This document shows positions 1-9,572 of a stretch of DNA of 64,000 nucleotides, in pieces. A program made the translations under genes and the position numbers. Below the pieces are notes generated by a model, which was not told the origin of the DNA, ran no database searches, and was given only the letters and a program-made list of their open reading frames with translations. How positions within the stretch are numbered: the first letter of the stretch is position 1; each line of letters opens with the position of its first letter. The DNA lies in the NCBI GenBank assembly GCA_001695595.3, contig MBPM02000163.1, positions 1 to 64,000 of the forward strand, read 5' to 3'. Source of the stretch: Plasmopara viticola (lineage: Eukaryota; Oomycota; Peronosporomycetes; Peronosporales; Peronosporaceae).

Positions 1-76
1 CACGGAAGAATAAGACAAGGCTTTAGAGCAAAGGCAAAGCCAACCTAAAGGCGAATAATACAAGCCGTAACATCAA

Positions 77-180
77 TCCGAGTGGCCGGAATCGAACCAG
101 CGACCAAATTGATTCGAGTATACTGAGCTCAGTATCGAACACTACAGTCAAATCGCTCTACCAACTGAGCTTACACTCGG
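77..180 (-). pseudogene. degenerate tRNA-Tyr copy
   Basis: Same layout as the other copies, but with an extra A near the end of the anticodon-stem 3' half, two bases missing at the intron 3' edge, an extra A in the anticodon stem and an extra T beside the acceptor stem. These break the cloverleaf. They could also be read errors, since most are in short homopolymers. Confidence 0.6.
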
Positions 181-461
181 TTGTTAACTGCCTTTCACGT
201 TAAAAACATACAAAAACGTCGCATACCTCCTTCGCGCTCTACTAAGACATCTGAGCTTATCTAGCACAGCGCCATTTGCTACTCCACTGACAGTGAACCT
301 ACTTTAAACACACACACGCTCTTTAGCAAAGTTTTGGTCAAACTGGTTGACGCCTTTTGACTTAATTTAAAAGAGAGGAAGCAGCACGGAAGAATAAGAC
401 AAGGCTTTAGTGCAAAGGCAAAGCCAACCTAAAGGCGAATAAAACAAGCCGTGACATCAAG

Positions 462-564
462 TCCGAGTGGCCGGAATCGAACCAGCGACCAATTGATTTC
501 CGAGTATACTGAGCTCAGTATCGAACACTACAGTCAATCGCTCTACCAACTGAGCTACACTCGG
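462..564 (-). tRNA. tRNA-Tyr(GUA), intron-containing (consensus copy)
   Basis: Supplies tyrosine tRNA. Read on the minus strand it gives a full cloverleaf of 73 nt plus a 30-nt intron. Acceptor CCGAGTG pairs with CACTCGG, followed by discriminator A. The D-arm is GCTC/GAGC. The anticodon stem ATTGA/TCAAT encloses loop CTGTAG-A with anticodon GTA. The T-arm GCTGG/CCGGC has loop TTCGATT. The intron follows G37, the canonical site, and contains the 16-bp perfect palindrome ATACTGAGCTCAGTAT. An A box (TAGCTCAGTTGG) and B box (GGTTCGATTCC) are present, as expected for a Pol III gene. The first run of four T downstream on the tRNA strand is about 88 nt past the 3' end in the standard unit. Confidence 0.93.
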
Positions 565-840
565 TTGTTAACCGCCTTTCACGTTAAAACATACAAAAAC
601 GTCGCATACCTCCTTCACGCTCAACTAAGACATCTGAGCTTATCTAGCACAGCGCCATTTGCTACTCTACTAACTGACCTACTTGAAACACACACACGCT
701 CTTTAGCAAGTTTTGGTGAATCTGGTTGACTCCATTTTGACTTAATTGAAAAGAGAGGAGCAGCACGAAAGAATAAGACAAGGCTTTAGTGCAAAGGCAA
801 AGCCAACCTAAAGGCGAATAATACAAGCCGTAACATCAAG

Positions 841-943
841 TCCGAGTGGCCGGAATCGAACCAGCGACCAATTGATTTCCGAGTATACTGAGCTCAGTAT
901 CGAACACTACAGTCAATCGCTCTACCAACTGAGCTACACTCGG
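841..943 (-). tRNA. tRNA-Tyr(GUA), intron-containing
   Basis: Consensus copy, identical in sequence to 462-564. Confidence 0.92.
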
Positions 944-1223
944 TTGTTAACTGACTTTCACGTTAAAACATACAAAAACGTCGCATACCTCCTTCGCGCT
1001 CTACTACTAAGACATCTGAGCTTATCTAGCACAGCGCCATTTGCTACTCCACTGACAGGACCTACTTTAAACACACACACGCTCTTTAGCAAGTTTTGGT
1101 CAAACTGGTTGACGCCTTTTTGACTTAATTGAAAAGAGAGGAGCAGCACGGAAGAATAAGACAAGGCTTTAGAGCAAAGGCAAAGCCAACCTAAAGGCGA
1201 ATAATACAAGCCGTAACATCAAG

Positions 1224-1326
1224 TCCGAGTGGCCGGAATCGAACCAGCGACCAATTGATTTCCGAGTATACTGAGCTCAGTATCGAACACTACAGTCAAT
1301 CGCTCTACCAACTGAGCTACACTCGG
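1224..1326 (-). tRNA. tRNA-Tyr(GUA), intron-containing
   Basis: Consensus copy. Confidence 0.92.
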
Positions 1327-1603
1327 TTGTTAACTGCCTTTCACGTTAAAACATACAAAAACGTCGCATACCTCCTTCGCGCTCTACTAAGACATCTGAG
1401 CTTATCTAGCACAGCGCCATTTGCTACTCCACTGACAGGACCTACTTTAAACACACACACGCTCTTTAGCAAGTTTTGGTCAAACTGGTTGACGCCTTTT
1501 TGACTTAATTTAAAAGAGAGGAGCAGCACGGAAGAATAAGACAAGGCTTTAGAGCAAAGGCAAAGCCAACCTAAAGGCGAATAATACAAGCCGTAACATC
1601 AAG

Positions 1604-1706
1604 TCCGAGTGGCCGGAATCGAACCAGCGACCAATTGATTTCCGAGTATACTGAGCTCAGTATCGAACACTACAGTCAATCGCTCTACCAACTGAGCTAC
1701 ACTCGG
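1604..1706 (-). tRNA. tRNA-Tyr(GUA), intron-containing
   Basis: Consensus copy. Confidence 0.92.
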
Positions 1707-1982
1707 TTGTTAACTGCCTTTCACGTTAAAACATACAAAAACGTCGCATACCTCCTTCGCGCTCAACTAAGACATCTGAGCTTATCTAGCACAGCGCCAT
1801 TTGCTACTCCACTGACAGGACCTACTTTAAACACACACACGCTCTTTAGCAAGTTTTGGTCAAACTGTTGACGCCTTTTTGACTTAATTTAAAAGAGAGG
1901 AGCAGCACGGAAGAATAAGACAAGGCTTTAGAGCAAAGGCAAAGCCAACCTAAAGGCGAATAATACAAGCCGTAACATCAAG

Positions 1983-2085
1983 TCCGAGTGGCCGGAATCG
2001 AACCAGCGACCAATTGATTTCCGAGTATACTGAGCTCAGTATCGAACACTACAGTCAATCGCTCTACCAACTGAGCTACACTCGG
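1983..2085 (-). tRNA. tRNA-Tyr(GUA), intron-containing
   Basis: Consensus copy. Confidence 0.92.
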
Positions 2086-2359
2086 TTGTTAACTGCCTTT
2101 CACGTTAAAACATACAAAAACGTCGCATACCTCCTTCACGCTCACTAAGACATCTGAGCTTATCTAGCACAGCGCCATTTGCTACTCCACTGACAGGACC
2201 TACTTTAAACACACACGCTCTTTAGCAAGTTTTGGTCAAACTGGTTGACGCCTTTTTGACTTAATTGAAAAGAGAGGAGCAGCACGGAAGAATAAGACAA
2301 GGCTTTAGTACAAGGGCAAAGCCAACCTAAAGGCGAATAATACAAGCCGTAACATCAAG

Positions 2360-2462
2360 TCCGAGTGGCCGGAATCGAACCAGCGACCAATTGATTTCCG
2401 AGTATACTGAGCTCAGTATCGAACACTACAGTCAATCGCTCTACCAACTGAGCTACACTCGG
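2360..2462 (-). tRNA. tRNA-Tyr(GUA) at element 1 5' junction
   Basis: The mature sequence and intron are intact. Element 1 begins at the base immediately before tRNA nucleotide 1, so the native 5' flank has been replaced by the retrotransposon 5' end. The two are head to head. The internal A and B boxes remain. Confidence 0.92.
2446..2462. repeat. target-site duplication, left copy, element 1
   Basis: AACTGAGCTACACTCGG, 17 bp, the end of the tRNA-Tyr gene. It is repeated exactly at 9573-9589 beyond the element 3' end. The flanking bases differ (C on the left, T on the right). Confidence 0.93.
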
Positions 2463-2477
2463 ACTTCTCAATTTGCC
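2463..2477 (+). promoter_or_regulatory. conserved element 5' start motif (Inr/FPR-like)
   Basis: ACTTCTCAATTTGCC forms the first bases of element 1 and recurs, with T or C at one position, at the 5' ends of elements 2, 3 and 4. As I recall it, the oomycete core promoter is an Inr followed by an FPR (ATTYYNCAWTTT from the start-site A). The element matches this with one mismatch and with its first base on the Inr A. Promoter function is inferred. Confidence 0.45.
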
Positions 2478-2562
2478 GGCTACCCCACAAGTCGACTCTT
2501 CGGAAGAACCCCTATCAACCTTCAACCTTCAACCTTCAGCCTTTCCAACCTTCGCCTATCCA

Positions 2563-5013
2563 ATGGAGAATCCAGCTTCGGTCGCCCTTTCGCAACTGCC
2601 AGTTGACACCATAAAAGCAAGTGCTTTACCACACCCATCCCCCGCTATGTCTGTACAGAAAATTTCTGGGGAAAATTCGACGATTGGACCTGTCGTAGAG
2701 ATGGAACCGGAGGATGTGCAGATGGGCACGATGTCGACTGCTTCTGCCTTGACTTCGAATGCGGGTGATGAGCCTACGTCAGACGATTCTTCGCCTTCGT
2801 TGGAGCAAGACAAACGTCCAACTATGGCGGATTTACTCGCTCAACAAGAGACTATTCGTCGGGACAACGCTGAGCTCGATTCTGCTCGTCGTCGTGTGGA
2901 GACACCAAAGCCCCTTGCTTGTGACGTTGAAGCGATTGAGCGCCAGTACGCTGCTGGTGGTGACTGGTCTTTTATTGTGTCTCGCATGGAGCAATCGCGG
3001 CCGTACGCTCTGCCTCGCGCCCAGTATGACATGGTAATTGACACTGGTCGTACATTTGCAAAAACACCGATGCAAAAAATCATGGCGTCGCTTTCGGGTA
3101 AGAACCATGGTAATGAAGCACTTGAGAAACTGTACGCCAGTTTTGAAATCGGTCAAGTGTCCAAACTCCCTGGCGGTAACCTTCGCATCAAGGTAAAGTC
3201 AAAAGAAGCATGTCTCGCACTTGAGCGCACAAAGGTGAACATTCTTGGAGGTGTCTTCATGTTCAAAACGTTCGACGTGCTCGGTGGAAAATTCTTCATT
3301 GACATTTCTAACGTGGATTCGGACACGGACACGAATTTAATCTTACATCGACTGTTCCTACTCGGATGCAAGCCTGTGTACGACACCTTCCGCGAAGTGA
3401 ACCTTGCAACCGGCATCACGTCGGCAACATGGCGGGTTTACTTCTTGTCGAGTACATGTCCAAGCGCGCTGATGGTGAACGGCAGCGTCTGCGACCAAGT
3501 GCTATTTGAGAACAAGCTACACCCCGCGCATGGAAAGAACGCGCCTTATCAGTCCGAGCGCCTGCCATACGGCTATCGCTCGCATCACGGAATCGATCTT
3601 GGTACACATGACAGTGTCTATTCAGCACCAGATTCGGTGCATAAGACATCTCAGCAACAGCAGTCGAAGACACACGAACACGCGGAGATGATGAATGCGA
3701 AGCCGATGTCCAAACAAACCTCACTGCAAAGAGCAGTGCAGGAAGCAAAGAAACGGGAAGGTCAGCTCCGACAGCTTGGAGCTCAGCATGGCAAGCCACC
3801 CGCTGCCAACCAAATCGTGAAATACCAAGAGAAAAACTTGGACACGCTTTCTATCTCGACTTTTACCGGATCCAACGGCATGATTTCTCCTCCTGGAAGT
3901 CCGAAGGCCTTGCTGACGCCTGTTCTAAAGCTGACCGGTGGAGCTGACGATGGCTTCGTCAGTGCTTTTAACAAGAAGAAGCGTGCCCGCAACTCGATTG
4001 ACTTCTCTAACATGTTGAAGCAGCAAGCTACGCAACCCCTAGATGGCGTCGCCACTGCAAACTATTTTCAGGTGCTTCAGTCGATGGAAGTGAAGCTCGT
4101 GTCAAAAAACGTGACAGCAGACACGAAGTACGGACTTCGTCGCCAGGTCGTTCCTGTGGATGTAAAACGTCCTGACGCACTGAAAGCGTCAACTGATTCC
4201 GCTTTCTTTGTCGAGAAGCACCATACCAAAATCAGGAAAGCGGCCAAAGCGTCACCAATTCTTGAGGTGACAGAATCGATGATAAACGACGAGAACACGG
4301 CGCTTCTCAACGTGCTTCCTGACTGTCTCGCCGATGCGGACAAGAGGGTTGAAGGAGTGCGCAAAATCTTCAAGAACGCCACAAACCCGGACAATATCAC
4401 TAAAAAGGCTATCGAATCTCCTCTCGCCTTTAACAGTGCACTGTCTCTTGCAATGGCGGAAAGTAGTCAAGAGGTGTACGAGCTTGCACAGTTACACACG
4501 ATCAACCGCATCCTGTGTGCAACTACACCGGACGAAGACACCACTTTCAGCGCAAAATGGAAAAAGCTGATGAGAGCACCAGTTCCATCGAAACGTAGTG
4601 ACATTTTTAAGACGTGCGCAAAATGGTGGACATCGACAGATGAGATCAAGGAGTTGTCTCGCGCGTCTAAGGCTTTGGGCATGTTCGAGGTCATGCTCAT
4701 GTCGGTTGCGCCAACGATCTTCCACAACGACCACTGGATCCAGTATCTAACAGGCCAGCCTGTAGAGTGGATTCCGGCTCACCACACTCGATTTCTTCAT
4801 GTTAACACGCTGCTTCGCCTATTGAGGTCGGAGCTCGGCGCGTACTGCATGCAACAGTGGCATGAAGTTCAATGGCAAGGATACCTTCTGGAAGACCTTG
4901 AGTCACTGCAGCAGCTCAAGGGATTCTATGATGCCAGCTCGTCGGTACTACAGCTCCAAGTCGCTGAGGATGGAGTCGCGTTGGTTGGGGGCGGCTTGGC
5001 CACTCGTTGCTAA
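2563..5013 (+). CDS. retrotransposon ORF1 protein (element 1), intact
   Basis: 816 codons, the only unbroken ORF1 in the window. I chose the ATG at 2563 (MENPAS...) because elements 2-4 start at the matching place (MENQAAG, MDSPDIS). The frame is open a further 30 codons upstream, but without ATG. The N-terminal 85 residues or so are Ser/Pro/acid-rich. A conserved block with PTMADLL and RVETPKPLACD follows (residues about 86-130). Residues about 196-300 alternate predicted strands and helices (GGNLRIKVKSKEACLALE, FFIDISNVDSDTDTN), like RRM or DUF4283-type RNA-binding folds of LINE ORF1s. A strongly conserved C-terminal domain (about 562-815; NDHWIQYLTGQPVEWIPAHH) is of unknown function. I see no CCHC knuckle. 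Its likely role is RNA binding and RNP assembly. Confidence 0.85.
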   Translation: MENPASVALSQLPVDTIKASALPHPSPAMSVQKISGENSTIGPVVEMEPEDVQMGTMSTASALTSNAGDEPTSDDSSPSLEQDKRPTMADLLAQQETIRRDNAELDSARRRVETPKPLACDVEAIERQYAAGGDWSFIVSRMEQSRPYALPRAQYDMVIDTGRTFAKTPMQKIMASLSGKNHGNEALEKLYASFEIGQVSKLPGGNLRIKVKSKEACLALERTKVNILGGVFMFKTFDVLGGKFFIDISNVDSDTDTNLILHRLFLLGCKPVYDTFREVNLATGITSATWRVYFLSSTCPSALMVNGSVCDQVLFENKLHPAHGKNAPYQSERLPYGYRSHHGIDLGTHDSVYSAPDSVHKTSQQQQSKTHEHAEMMNAKPMSKQTSLQRAVQEAKKREGQLRQLGAQHGKPPAANQIVKYQEKNLDTLSISTFTGSNGMISPPGSPKALLTPVLKLTGGADDGFVSAFNKKKRARNSIDFSNMLKQQATQPLDGVATANYFQVLQSMEVKLVSKNVTADTKYGLRRQVVPVDVKRPDALKASTDSAFFVEKHHTKIRKAAKASPILEVTESMINDENTALLNVLPDCLADADKRVEGVRKIFKNATNPDNITKKAIESPLAFNSALSLAMAESSQEVYELAQLHTINRILCATTPDEDTTFSAKWKKLMRAPVPSKRSDIFKTCAKWWTSTDEIKELSRASKALGMFEVMLMSVAPTIFHNDHWIQYLTGQPVEWIPAHHTRFLHVNTLLRLLRSELGAYCMQQWHEVQWQGYLLEDLESLQQLKGFYDASSSVLQLQVAEDGVALVGGGLATRC

Positions 5014-8000
5014 ACCATTCTCGACTACAACAACATGGAACAACATCAATGTTCTCACAGTGAACACAAACGGCATCAAGAAGAATGGTCACCTATTTAT
5101 CGAGAATCTGCTTTCCAAATACTCGTTGTCGTGTGTTCAAGAGACCAAGTTCAGTGACAACACGCACCTCTCCAACTTCAAGTTTCACTTGGACTCAAAC
5201 TTTAAGCATAAGGTTTTTGTGAACGATTCAAACTCGCAGATGCTCCGGCCTACACGAGGCCGGAGCAATGGTGTTCTCACTGTGCTCCGCTCTGATTTCC
5301 CTGGCTTTGCGTCAGCCGTCGAGATCTCCAATCTGTCAGTCGAAGGTCGCTACCTTGTGATCAAGCTGATTTTTGAGAGTGCTCCTATCTACATTCATAA
5401 CGTATACGCGCCGGTTGACTGCAAAGAAAAACAGCAATTTTACTCGAGTCTGACGACCGAGGATTTCGAGGATCAAGCAACGCACTTGGTGTTGGGCGAT
5501 CTCAACACTCCCTTAGACCCACGACTTGACTCGTCTACCCCCAACTTGCGCTATGACCCGGGAAGGTCCAGCTGTCTTGAATGGCTGGCGAAGCTGGGTG
5601 TTGTTGATGCATGGCGGGTTCACTTCGACGACAAGCGTGTGTTCACTGGCCCGCTTCCTCGGAGGAATCGACTGGACTACATCCTGTTGTCAGAGTCCTT
5701 ATACACACGCTTTTATCACACGTCCAAGTACTTTCTGTCGAAGCACGCTGGCGACCACCTCGCTCACAGTGTGAGTTTCCGATCTGGCTCCCAGTTGCAT
5801 GGCCGTGGATATTGGAAATTTCCTCGCTACTTACTGGAGTACCCAGTGGTAGTATCTGCAATCGAGAAAGAAGCTGAGCTGGTTCGAGAAGCGCTGCGCA
5901 CTGCGTCAAATCCAGGCAAGATCTGGGAGGGGTGGAAAGCGAGCATCAAGACCCAGCTTCAAGACGTACAGAAGAAGCTCCGGATGCAGAACTGCCAGGA
6001 AATGGAAGAAGCAAGGATACAGCTTGACCGAGCCGCTGCTCGGTATCGCGTCGCTTCTAGTGACTCAAATCAAGACCACTTCGATGAAGCCATGAGAAAC
6101 TACAAAGAGACGCTTACGCGGACGAGTCAGTGCAACCAAGACAAGGCGTTTGATTTTCAGGCAGCTAACATAGAGAAATCGACTAAATATTTTTTTCGCC
6201 CATTGGACACAAGCTTGAGACAAGTCTCGATTGAGGAGGTAAGGACATCGAATGGCAGCGTCTCGTCAAACTCTCACGAGATTTTTCTCCGCTTTCTGGA
6301 GCACTGGGGTTCCGAGATGGGAGACCACAACAGTGCGACAGGAAGAAATCCTCCACCCGACGTTGATTTGCAGCACAAACTTCTCGACTCAATCGTTCGC
6401 TTCGTCTCCGAGGCTAACCGTGCAATCTTAAGCGCGCCCGTTACTGCCTCAGACCTTGCGAGTGCAATCAAGCACATGAAGGCAACCTCCGCGCCCGGAA
6501 TGGACGGACTGACAGCAGCTTTCTACCAAGTGGCTCCTGACGTCTTTGGTGAGTGCTTGAAAATTGTATTTAACGACAGGCTTCGTCGAGGAGTTTTGCT
6601 TCCGTCGCAACGGAAGTCTGCAGTTGTGCTCTTACATAAAAAAGGTTCAAGAGCAGAGCCTGCCAATTACCGACCCATCGCTCTTGTGCAGGTGGACGTG
6701 AAGGTATTGTCAAAGGCTCTGTCGCATCGTCTCCAGAGAGTCATTCCTGACCTAATCCATCCTGACCAGAAAGGATTTGTCAGAGGCCGCTCGATTCACC
6801 ACCACGTGAGATTCCTCGCGGACCTGCAAGATCTCATGTCGGGTCTGGACGAAGAGGCATACGCGCTGTTTTTGGACTTTGAGAAGGCATTCGACCGCGT
6901 GAATTGGAACTACATGTTTCGGCTTCTCGATCGAATGGGGTTTGGCGTGGAGTTTACTCAATGGATAAAACTACTCTACACCGACCCTCAAGCGCATCTT
7001 CTCATCAACCAGACCATTCAGCCTGCACTGCGTCCAACGAGAGGAGTGAAACAAGGTGACCCGCTGTCAGCACTTCTCTTCATTTTGACAATCGAGCCGC
7101 TCGGCAACTTGCTGCGATCTCATGAAGAATACGGCATTTGTCTAAACGCAGATCACACCGCCACGAGCATGTTCTTTGCGGATGACTCGACTCTTCTAGG
7201 GAGCTCGATACCGAATTTGCAGGCACAGCTTGAAGTTGTAGACGAGTACTGTAAAGGCTCTGGAGCGAAGCTCAACCTCACCAAGTCGGTGCTACTCGGG
7301 CTTAATCGAAAATTGACCTGTCCTCCGCTCGCCGGATTGAAAGTACTTGGAAAGTCAGAGACGGTCAAATATCTAGGCATTCCATTCGGACAGTCGAGGG
7401 TGAATGATGCTATCGTGGAGTTCCTTGAGCAGCTCTTCTACGACGGCTTTAAGCTTTGGTATCGAAGAGCGAGGACACTCCGGGGTCGGCTTCTAATCGC
7501 TCAAACGATGGTGCTCTCTCGCTTGTGGCATTATACGCAGCACGTGTCTATACCAGCAAATGTCGTGAAGCGGTGGCAGTCGATGCTCAACCGATTCGTG
7601 CTGAGTCGAAAACACAATCGAGATGCATCGCACGTCCAGCTCATTCCACAAGAGTTTCTCTTTCAGCGAAAGAGAGATGGAGGTCTTGGTATTCCAAGCT
7701 TAGAAGCTCAGCTACAGCGTCAGCGTCTTCAGCTACTTCTGCAATTCGTTAGCGCTGCGCAAGTGGTGGACGCACGAAATTGGACGACAGCAAGCTGTGC
7801 GCTCTTGAAGCTGTCGCTCCACGCACGGGTAACATGAAAGCTCTTGACTTCCTCACGATATCTCCACTTCGTCACGGCAATCTCATCAGATGGAAGCTGA
7901 TTTCTCCATGGTGGAAAAGGACGTGGATGTGGTGGTACAAGATTCGCTGGGATATCACATGGCAAGACCTGCCCCCAGAAGAGCGCGCATGGTACGGTCT

Positions 8001-9108
8001 TCGACAACCAATTTGGTTTCACTCGGATGCAGATCTTCACTACGAGCAGACTCCACGATCCTCCACAAATGTGGCACATCGTCGATGTATCGGGATGGTG
8101 GTGGAGCCTCAACGAAGTTTTAGACTCCACATTTCAAGAGCCTTCGGAGTGCGTTCACTCGTCGATTTTATGCGCGAAGGAAGGGCATGGCCATCGCAAC
8201 AAGACTTTGTCCAGCGCCATATTGACTTCAAACTCCTGTCTGTGACGCCGGGCCGACAAATTCAGTGGCTTCGAGTGCTGTACAAGGAGGCCACGCAGAT
8301 TGTCGAGCGGCTTGGCGCGATACAGCTCGTTCTACGGCCTTTCAGCAGAGAAAGGCAACTTCTTCCCCACTTAGGCTGCAACAGCGCTTCGAAATTGTAC
8401 TTAGTCCCTACCATTCCAAGGTCAGCACTGCTGTGTGTGGTGTGGACACCAAAGACACCGACAAAACCACATCCGATGACTTTGCATTCTCATCATGTGG
8501 GAGAAGAGCAGATTAAAGCGTACGTGAAGTACGACAAGCATCTGCGCGTGATCCTGCTGCCGATTTATGAAGACCTACAATTTCGCCTTGCGTTTCGCCT
8601 GCTGCCGGTACGCTCGCGGTTCTGGTTCCTGGAGGCATCTAACCCTCACATTCGCCGCTGCGTCCGTGCAGAATGCGGCGCAATAGAGACCGAGCAGCAC
8701 TTGTTCTTCGACTGCACCCTTGCAGTACAGCTGTGGATGCATGTGCAACAGCTGGTATCACCGTTCTGTCGAGCGCGGCTGACGTGGTTGGACATTGTCC
8801 TGGCAGCAAAGCCGGTCGTGCGTGATAAGTGGGCGGCTTGCGAGAAAGTTGTGCGTGACGTCTGGCACACACTTCGAGCTCTTACGCTCCACTTTATCTG
8901 GTCAGACCGAAATCGCTGCCTATTTGACGGAAGACAGCCTACACCGGCGCTTCCTGCGCTCCAAGTGATATTAATGACGTTTAGAGCGCACATGCGATTC
9001 TTCGAAAGGCAATTATACGGAAGCGACGATAAGCTGGCCTTGGCCAGGGTTGTGCACGAGATTAAGTCCCAACCAACTTTTAGCAGTTTTTCCTGTCGAA
9101 TGGCATGA
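4862..9108 (+). pseudogene. retrotransposon ORF2: APE endonuclease, reverse transcriptase, zf-RVT (element 1; frameshifted)
   Basis: Makes the target nick and reverse-transcribes the RNA there. The frame is +1 relative to ORF1 and overlaps its end. The first in-frame ATG is 4862, but similarity to the other copies starts around 5015-5054, where their ATG (MTVNTNGI) is CTC here. Counting from 5054, the endonuclease has VNTNGI, QETK (about 28), GDLN (about 147), RLDYIL (about 205) and GDHLAHS (about 232). The RT has LDFEKAFDRV (catalytic D about 607), RGVKQGDPLSALLF and FADD (about 707-710). The zf-RVT Cys/His motif CVRAEC...HLFFDC is near 1202. A one-base deletion between about 7802 and 7835 shifts the last 430 codons or so into the next frame (stop at 9106-9108). 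Restored length would be about 1350 aa, like its relatives. Confidence 0.88.
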
Positions 9109-9198
9109 CATGCTATTTGGAAGTTTTTTTCCGAACGTGTTCAGTTCACTTTCGAATTTGCTGGCTCCTGCTCAAGTGGCCTGACTACCTCAGTACTC

Positions 9199-9300
9199 GC
9201 CGGCTGTAGGGCTCACCTCTGCGGACTGTGTTGTCTCCGGCTGCACCCAAAAGGGGGACGGGGGGCATGAGCCCTGAGGTGAGCTCAATTCACAGCCGGC
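9199..9300 (+). other. 59-bp conserved block with inverted-repeat arms
   Basis: The core 9216-9274 (G-rich 3' half, AAAAGGGGGACGGGGGGC) matches 40326-40384 of element 2 at 56 of 59 positions, although the surrounding sequence is far more diverged. Here the core is enclosed by imperfect arms GCCGGCTGTAGGGCTCACC (from 9199) and GGTGAGCTCAATTCACAGCC (to 9300 region), giving a long hairpin. In element 2 a different arm pair encloses the same core. Confidence 0.6.
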
Positions 9301-9544
9301 TTGAGGAAAGTGAAGGACCCTCCAAACCGAAGCGCTACTCGCCAAAGACGGGGGACCTAAAGCTGCGCCTTGGCCACAATGGCCAAAGCTACAGGTGCTA
9401 ATTTTTAGTTGTCACTGAAAAAACTAACCCCGCGCGGAGGGTCGAACGCGCCATTTTCCAATTCAAAACGGGGCAAAAATGTAGAACCGAAGCCCTACAC
9501 ACAAACCAAACACAAAATATGTAAAGTACGTTGATTAGTCATTA

Positions 9545-9566
9545 GTCTATAATACTAAATATAGAC
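9545..9566 (+). other. 3'-terminal hairpin of element 1
   Basis: GTCTATA (9545-9551) pairs with TATAGAC (9560-9566) around an 8-nt loop. It sits 6 nt before the target-site duplication. Element 2 has the equivalent GTCTATT/AATAGAC. This is a plausible RT recognition structure for target-primed reverse transcription. Confidence 0.6.
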
Positions 9567-9572
9567 AACTTT

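Larger units (their letters stand above)
1..2462. repeat. tRNA-Tyr tandem array A (7 units)
   Basis: Head-to-tail units of about 379 bp, each with one 103-nt minus-strand tRNA-Tyr gene and a spacer of about 276 bp. The spacer has no supported gene. Short reading frames of 70-92 codons that run through the units on both strands cross the tRNA and are artefacts of the repeat. Units here differ from those of array B by scattered SNPs and short indels (for example CTTTTTGAC in place of CTTCTGAC, and tttaaacacacacac tracts). The first unit is the most degraded. The array is interrupted at 2462 by element 1. Confidence 0.95.
2463..9572 (+). mobile_element. non-LTR retrotransposon element 1, tRNA-Tyr-targeted
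   Basis: About 7.1 kb. The order is a 100-bp 5' UTR, ORF1, ORF2 (APE endonuclease, reverse transcriptase, zf-RVT) and a 464-bp 3' UTR, bounded by a 17-bp target-site duplication of tRNA-Tyr. It has no LTR, integrase or long poly(A). The 3' end is an AT-rich hairpin followed by AACTTT. APE plus RT plus C-terminal CCHC places it with L1/Tx1-like LINEs. I cannot name the clade without a tree. ORF1 is open throughout; ORF2 has a one-base deletion near 7805-7835. Confidence 0.93.
9109..9572 (+). other. element 1 3' UTR
   Basis: No supported ORF. It holds the 59-bp block with inverted-repeat arms (9199-9300), a short hairpin TTGGCCA-CAA-TGGCCAA at 9370-9386, and a stretch around 9466-9496 (GTAGAACCGAAGCCCT) that is recognisable in the element 3 3' UTR near 55418-55433. 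It ends in the terminal hairpin at 9545-9566. Confidence 0.75.

Noticed and set aside
1..2462. CRISPR-like direct repeats
   Set aside because: The unit is 379 bp with near-identical spacers and a tRNA gene, and the organism is eukaryotic; nothing resembles short repeats with unique spacers.
2463..9572. LTR retrotransposon or R2-type restriction-like endonuclease element
   Set aside because: No LTRs, protease or integrase; the endonuclease is at the N-terminus of ORF2 with APE motifs (QETK, GDLN, GDH), not a C-terminal restriction-like domain.
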